A stretch of DNA of 25,994 nt, from assembly GCA_965649105.1 (NCBI GenBank), contig CBFGJP010000029.1, positions 1 through 25,994 of the forward strand, read 5' to 3'. Origin of the DNA: JAOAFX01 sp965649105 (lineage in GTDB: Bacteria; Hydrothermota; Tepidihabitantia; SM23-42; JAOAFX01). The notes below the pieces were generated by a model that made no database searches, was not told where the DNA came from, and saw nothing but the letters and a program-made list of their open reading frames with translations. How positions within the stretch are numbered: the first letter of the stretch is position 1; every line of letters begins with the position of its first letter. Shown here one piece after another: positions 23,787 to 25,994 of the stretch. The translations under genes and the position numbers were made by a program.

Positions 23787-25208
23787 ATGTGTGGGATAAT
23801 TGGTATCCTCGGTAAGAAAAGAGCGATAGATAGTATATTCCCGGCATTGATTGCCTTGCAACATCGTGGCCAGGATGCAGCGGGTGCAGTTACTTATGAC
23901 AGGACCTTCCATTTGAAAAAAGGGCAGGGGCTTGTGACAAATGTATTCAATCCGAAGAATATTGCTCGTCTTGATGGAAATATTGGTATCGGACATGTGC
24001 GTTATCCGACAGTGGGACCCGGTGGTATAGAGGATGCCCAGCCATTTGTATTGACTGTTCCTTATGGTATTGCCCTTGCACACAATGGGAATTTAGTAAA
24101 TTATTTTGACTTAAAGAAAGAGATTATTGAAAAGGATTTAAGATATTTAAATTCAAATTGTGATGCAGAGGTCATATTAAACATCCTATCTATAGAATTA
24201 TCAAAGGTGGATTTGAAGAATTTCACCCCTGAAACACTGTTTAGTGCATTGCAAGGGGTGTATAAAAAGTTAATCGGTGGTTTTGCGGTAGTCTGTGTCA
24301 TTGCGAATAAAGGATTGCTTGCATTCAGGGATAAAAATGGTATCAAACCACTCGTCTATGCAAGGAATAGTGGGGGTTATGCCTTTGCATCTGAAAGTGT
24401 AGCACTTGATATGCTCGGCTATGATGAATTCAAGGATGTAGCACCGGGAGAGGCAATATTTGTTGATACAGACGGAAATTTTTATTCAAAATCTATTGTT
24501 GAGGGCAGAAAGGCAACCTGTATATTTGAATATGTCTATTTTGCACGACCGGATTCGGTAATAGACGGGATTGGTGTATATGAGGCAAGATTAAAACTCG
24601 GTGAAGAGCTGGGCAAGGAGTGTTTGAAGATTGGTATCAAACCCGATGTTGTTGTCCCGGTTCCTGATACGGCAAGGGGTTCTGCCCAGATGGTAGCAGA
24701 GGTTTTAAATGTAAAACATCGTGAAGGTCTGATAAAAAACCGTTATGTCCATAGAACATTTATTATGCCTACCCAACAGCAAAGGATTGAGGCGGTGCGG
24801 ATGAAATTGAATGTGATAAAGTCAGAGATTAAGAATAAGAAAGTGCTGCTCATAGATGATTCAATTGTACGGGGGAATACATCAAAGGAGATAATAGGAT
24901 TGATACGAAGTGCCGGGGCAAGAGAGGTTTATTTTGGTGTATATTCACCACCCTTAAAATTTCCCTGTATCTATGGAATAGATATGCAGACCAGAGGCGA
25001 GTTTATCGCAAGGAATAAGTTAATAGATGAGATAAGAAAATCAATTGGCGCTGATACCCTGATATATCAATCAATAGAAGGTTTGATAAAAGGGGTGGGT
25101 GCGGGTGATGCAGGTTTTTGCACTGCCTGTTTCACGGGTAGATATCCAACCGAAACACCTCCCGGGGCCCTGGAAAGTATAGAGAAAGATAGAACAAATC
25201 TGTCTTAA
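23787..25208 (+). CDS. purF: Amidophosphoribosyltransferase
   Basis: The 473-residue enzyme catalyses the first committed step of purine synthesis, PRPP plus glutamine to phosphoribosylamine. The catalytic Cys2 follows the start Met directly (MCGIIGILG), so no propeptide needs cutting beyond Met removal. The glutaminase domain has HRGQDAAG, GIGHVRYPT and AHNGNLVN; the PRTase domain has the PRPP loop VLLIDDSIVRGNTSKEI. Four cysteines placed as the [4Fe-4S] ligands of the Bacillus-type enzyme are present (ATCIFEY, FPCIYGID, GFCTACFTG), suggesting an oxygen-sensitive Fe-S form. It is coupled to guaA with a 1-nt gap. No terminator is obvious after its stop. Confidence 0.95.
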   Translation: MCGIIGILGKKRAIDSIFPALIALQHRGQDAAGAVTYDRTFHLKKGQGLVTNVFNPKNIARLDGNIGIGHVRYPTVGPGGIEDAQPFVLTVPYGIALAHNGNLVNYFDLKKEIIEKDLRYLNSNCDAEVILNILSIELSKVDLKNFTPETLFSALQGVYKKLIGGFAVVCVIANKGLLAFRDKNGIKPLVYARNSGGYAFASESVALDMLGYDEFKDVAPGEAIFVDTDGNFYSKSIVEGRKATCIFEYVYFARPDSVIDGIGVYEARLKLGEELGKECLKIGIKPDVVVPVPDTARGSAQMVAEVLNVKHREGLIKNRYVHRTFIMPTQQQRIEAVRMKLNVIKSEIKNKKVLLIDDSIVRGNTSKEIIGLIRSAGAREVYFGVYSPPLKFPCIYGIDMQTRGEFIARNKLIDEIRKSIGADTLIYQSIEGLIKGVGAGDAGFCTACFTGRYPTETPPGALESIEKDRTNLS

Positions 25209-25218
25209 TCCCTTTTTA

Positions 25219-25268
25219 GGGCGTGGTGGCTGGTATGGTCGCAAGTCTTATATCATTGGTTATTTTTT
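25219..25268 (+). repeat. Left-half copy of the bipartite repeat found at 21072
   Basis: This 50-bp stretch matches 21073-21122 at 42 of 50 positions, including GGGCGTGG, TGGTATGGTC and ATTGGTTATTTTTT. The right arm (GACCATACC) is missing here. It begins 10 bp after the purF stop. Confidence 0.7.
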
Positions 25269-25391
25269 ACCGTTCTTTACTTCTCTACCCGCCTTTTCAC
25301 CCCTCTCTGTGAATGGCTTTTCGATTGCGACAGAAATAAAGACTAAAAACTGCTACGGTGGATAGACTGTATTAAACCCTCACATTTTTTC

Positions 25392-25419
25392 TTGACTTTT
25401 TTCATCTTTTTGATAAAAT
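25392..25419 (+). promoter_or_regulatory. Promoter of the FG-GAP/VCBS repeat gene
   Basis: TTGACT (25392-25397) and TAAAAT (25414-25419) are 16 bp apart. The leader carries TAGGAGG (25424-25430), 5 nt before the ATG at 25436. Confidence 0.78.
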
Positions 25420-25435
25420 TTAATAGGAGGACATT

Positions 25436-25994
25436 ATGAAAAATCTTTTTTACCTTATCCTCGCATTTCTAATTTGTTTTTCACTTATTTACGCACTCAG
25501 TTATATTGAGTCTTCACAGGGATTAGAGACCCCAGCAATGGAAGGTGGAAGGACCGAGATGGAGATGGTGGACATCAATAATGATGGACATATTGATATT
25601 TTATCAATTGGTGACCACGGTTCTCCGTATGTAAATACGCAGGAGCATGGTGTTATGGTCTGGTTTGGAAATGGGCAAGGTATATGGAATGTATATCAAA
25701 ATGGTGATTTTGGATACGGCGGTATTGCAATCGGTGATGTGAATAACGATGGTCTCCTTGATATTGGTTATGGGATGCATCACAATTATTCAAATAACGA
25801 TTTCGGTGATTCAATTATGGAGGTTGCCCTTGGTGATGGGACAGGTCAGAACTGGATTCCTTGGGATGATGGTATTTCTATCGGTGACCCAAACCCCTGG
25901 GGCATGTTTTGCACGGATTTTGCAGATATAGATAATGATGGTGATTTAGATATTGGGGGGAATTCTTTTGGTGCAGATGATGGTATCCATATTT
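25436..25994 (+). CDS. Secreted FG-GAP/VCBS-repeat protein, 3' end beyond the window
   Basis: The open frame (186 codons seen) starts with a clear signal peptide (LFYLILAFLICFSLIYALS, residues 4-22). At least three calcium-binding beta-propeller repeats follow, each with a D-x-(N/D)-x-D-G loop: DINNDGHIDI, DVNNDGLLDI and DIDNDGDLDI. The pattern matches FG-GAP/VCBS proteins, which build integrin-like propellers outside the cell and serve in adhesion or as parts of large surface proteins. The C-terminus, where a sorting signal might lie, is not in the window. A ribosome site (GGAGG) sits 5 nt before the start. Confidence 0.88.
   Translation, partial: MKNLFYLILAFLICFSLIYALSYIESSQGLETPAMEGGRTEMEMVDINNDGHIDILSIGDHGSPYVNTQEHGVMVWFGNGQGIWNVYQNGDFGYGGIAIGDVNNDGLLDIGYGMHHNYSNNDFGDSIMEVALGDGTGQNWIPWDDGISIGDPNPWGMFCTDFADIDNDGDLDIGGNSFGADDGIHI

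Overview
This window looks like part of the chromosome of an uncultivated, AT-rich Gram-negative-type bacterium. Lipoproteins, a twin-arginine signal, an FG-GAP/VCBS secreted protein, a TMTC-like membrane protein and the style of intergenic repeats would fit a candidate phylum of the FCB or WOR-3 kind. That placement is an impression from gene content, because no rRNA or ribosomal-protein marker is present.

Layout. (1) 1-1272, minus: 5' part of a TMTC-like TPR membrane protein that runs off the left edge. (2) 1395-5677, minus: a promoter-to-terminator operon, gcvH-like lipoyl carrier, larA, and an FAD/Fe-S 2-hydroxyacid dehydrogenase of the GlcD-GlcF fusion type. (3) 5786-6934, plus: a Tat-targeted AmmeMemoRadiSam-type radical SAM protein. 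(4) 6935-7689: two truncated genes meeting tail to tail, a CPBP protease remnant and an acyltransferase-3 remnant. (5) 7690-10320, plus: tyrosine recombinase xerD, a small putative lipoprotein and a TPR protein, all overlapping. (6) 10343-14986, minus: pstS-pstC-pstA-pstB-pstB-phoU, a tightly packed phosphate uptake operon with two pstB genes. (7) 15036-17812, minus: a DUF4832 lipoprotein-like protein and a radical SAM protein. (8) 17993-20874, plus: pruA-glnA. (9) 20875-22282: a 1.4-kb gene-free stretch filled with hairpin repeats, inverted-repeat elements and an ORF-less group II intron. (10) 22283-25208, plus: guaA-purF. (11) 25436 to the end: start of an FG-GAP/VCBS repeat protein.

How the genes fit together. 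PruA makes glutamate, GlnA turns it into glutamine, and GuaA and PurF both spend glutamine on purines, so 17993-25208 reads as one nitrogen-to-purine neighbourhood interrupted by mobile elements. LarA and the FAD/Fe-S dehydrogenase suit growth on both lactate enantiomers, with a lipoyl protein of unexplained role in front. The Pst operon imports phosphate.

The most notable observations: (a) the two PstB ATPases carry complementary losses. One lacks the Q-loop Gln and switch His but keeps LSGGQ; the other keeps Gln and His but has LSPER in place of LSGGQ. This predicts a heterodimer with one working and one degenerate ATP site. (b) Ten recognisable promoters share TTGAxx and a TATAAT-like -10, nine of them with exactly 16 bp between, and at least four place the start codon 5-6 nt after the -10, predicting leaderless mRNAs alongside Shine-Dalgarno genes. 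(c) The group II intron has no reverse transcriptase, and its domain V has AGG where the catalytic triad AGC is expected.
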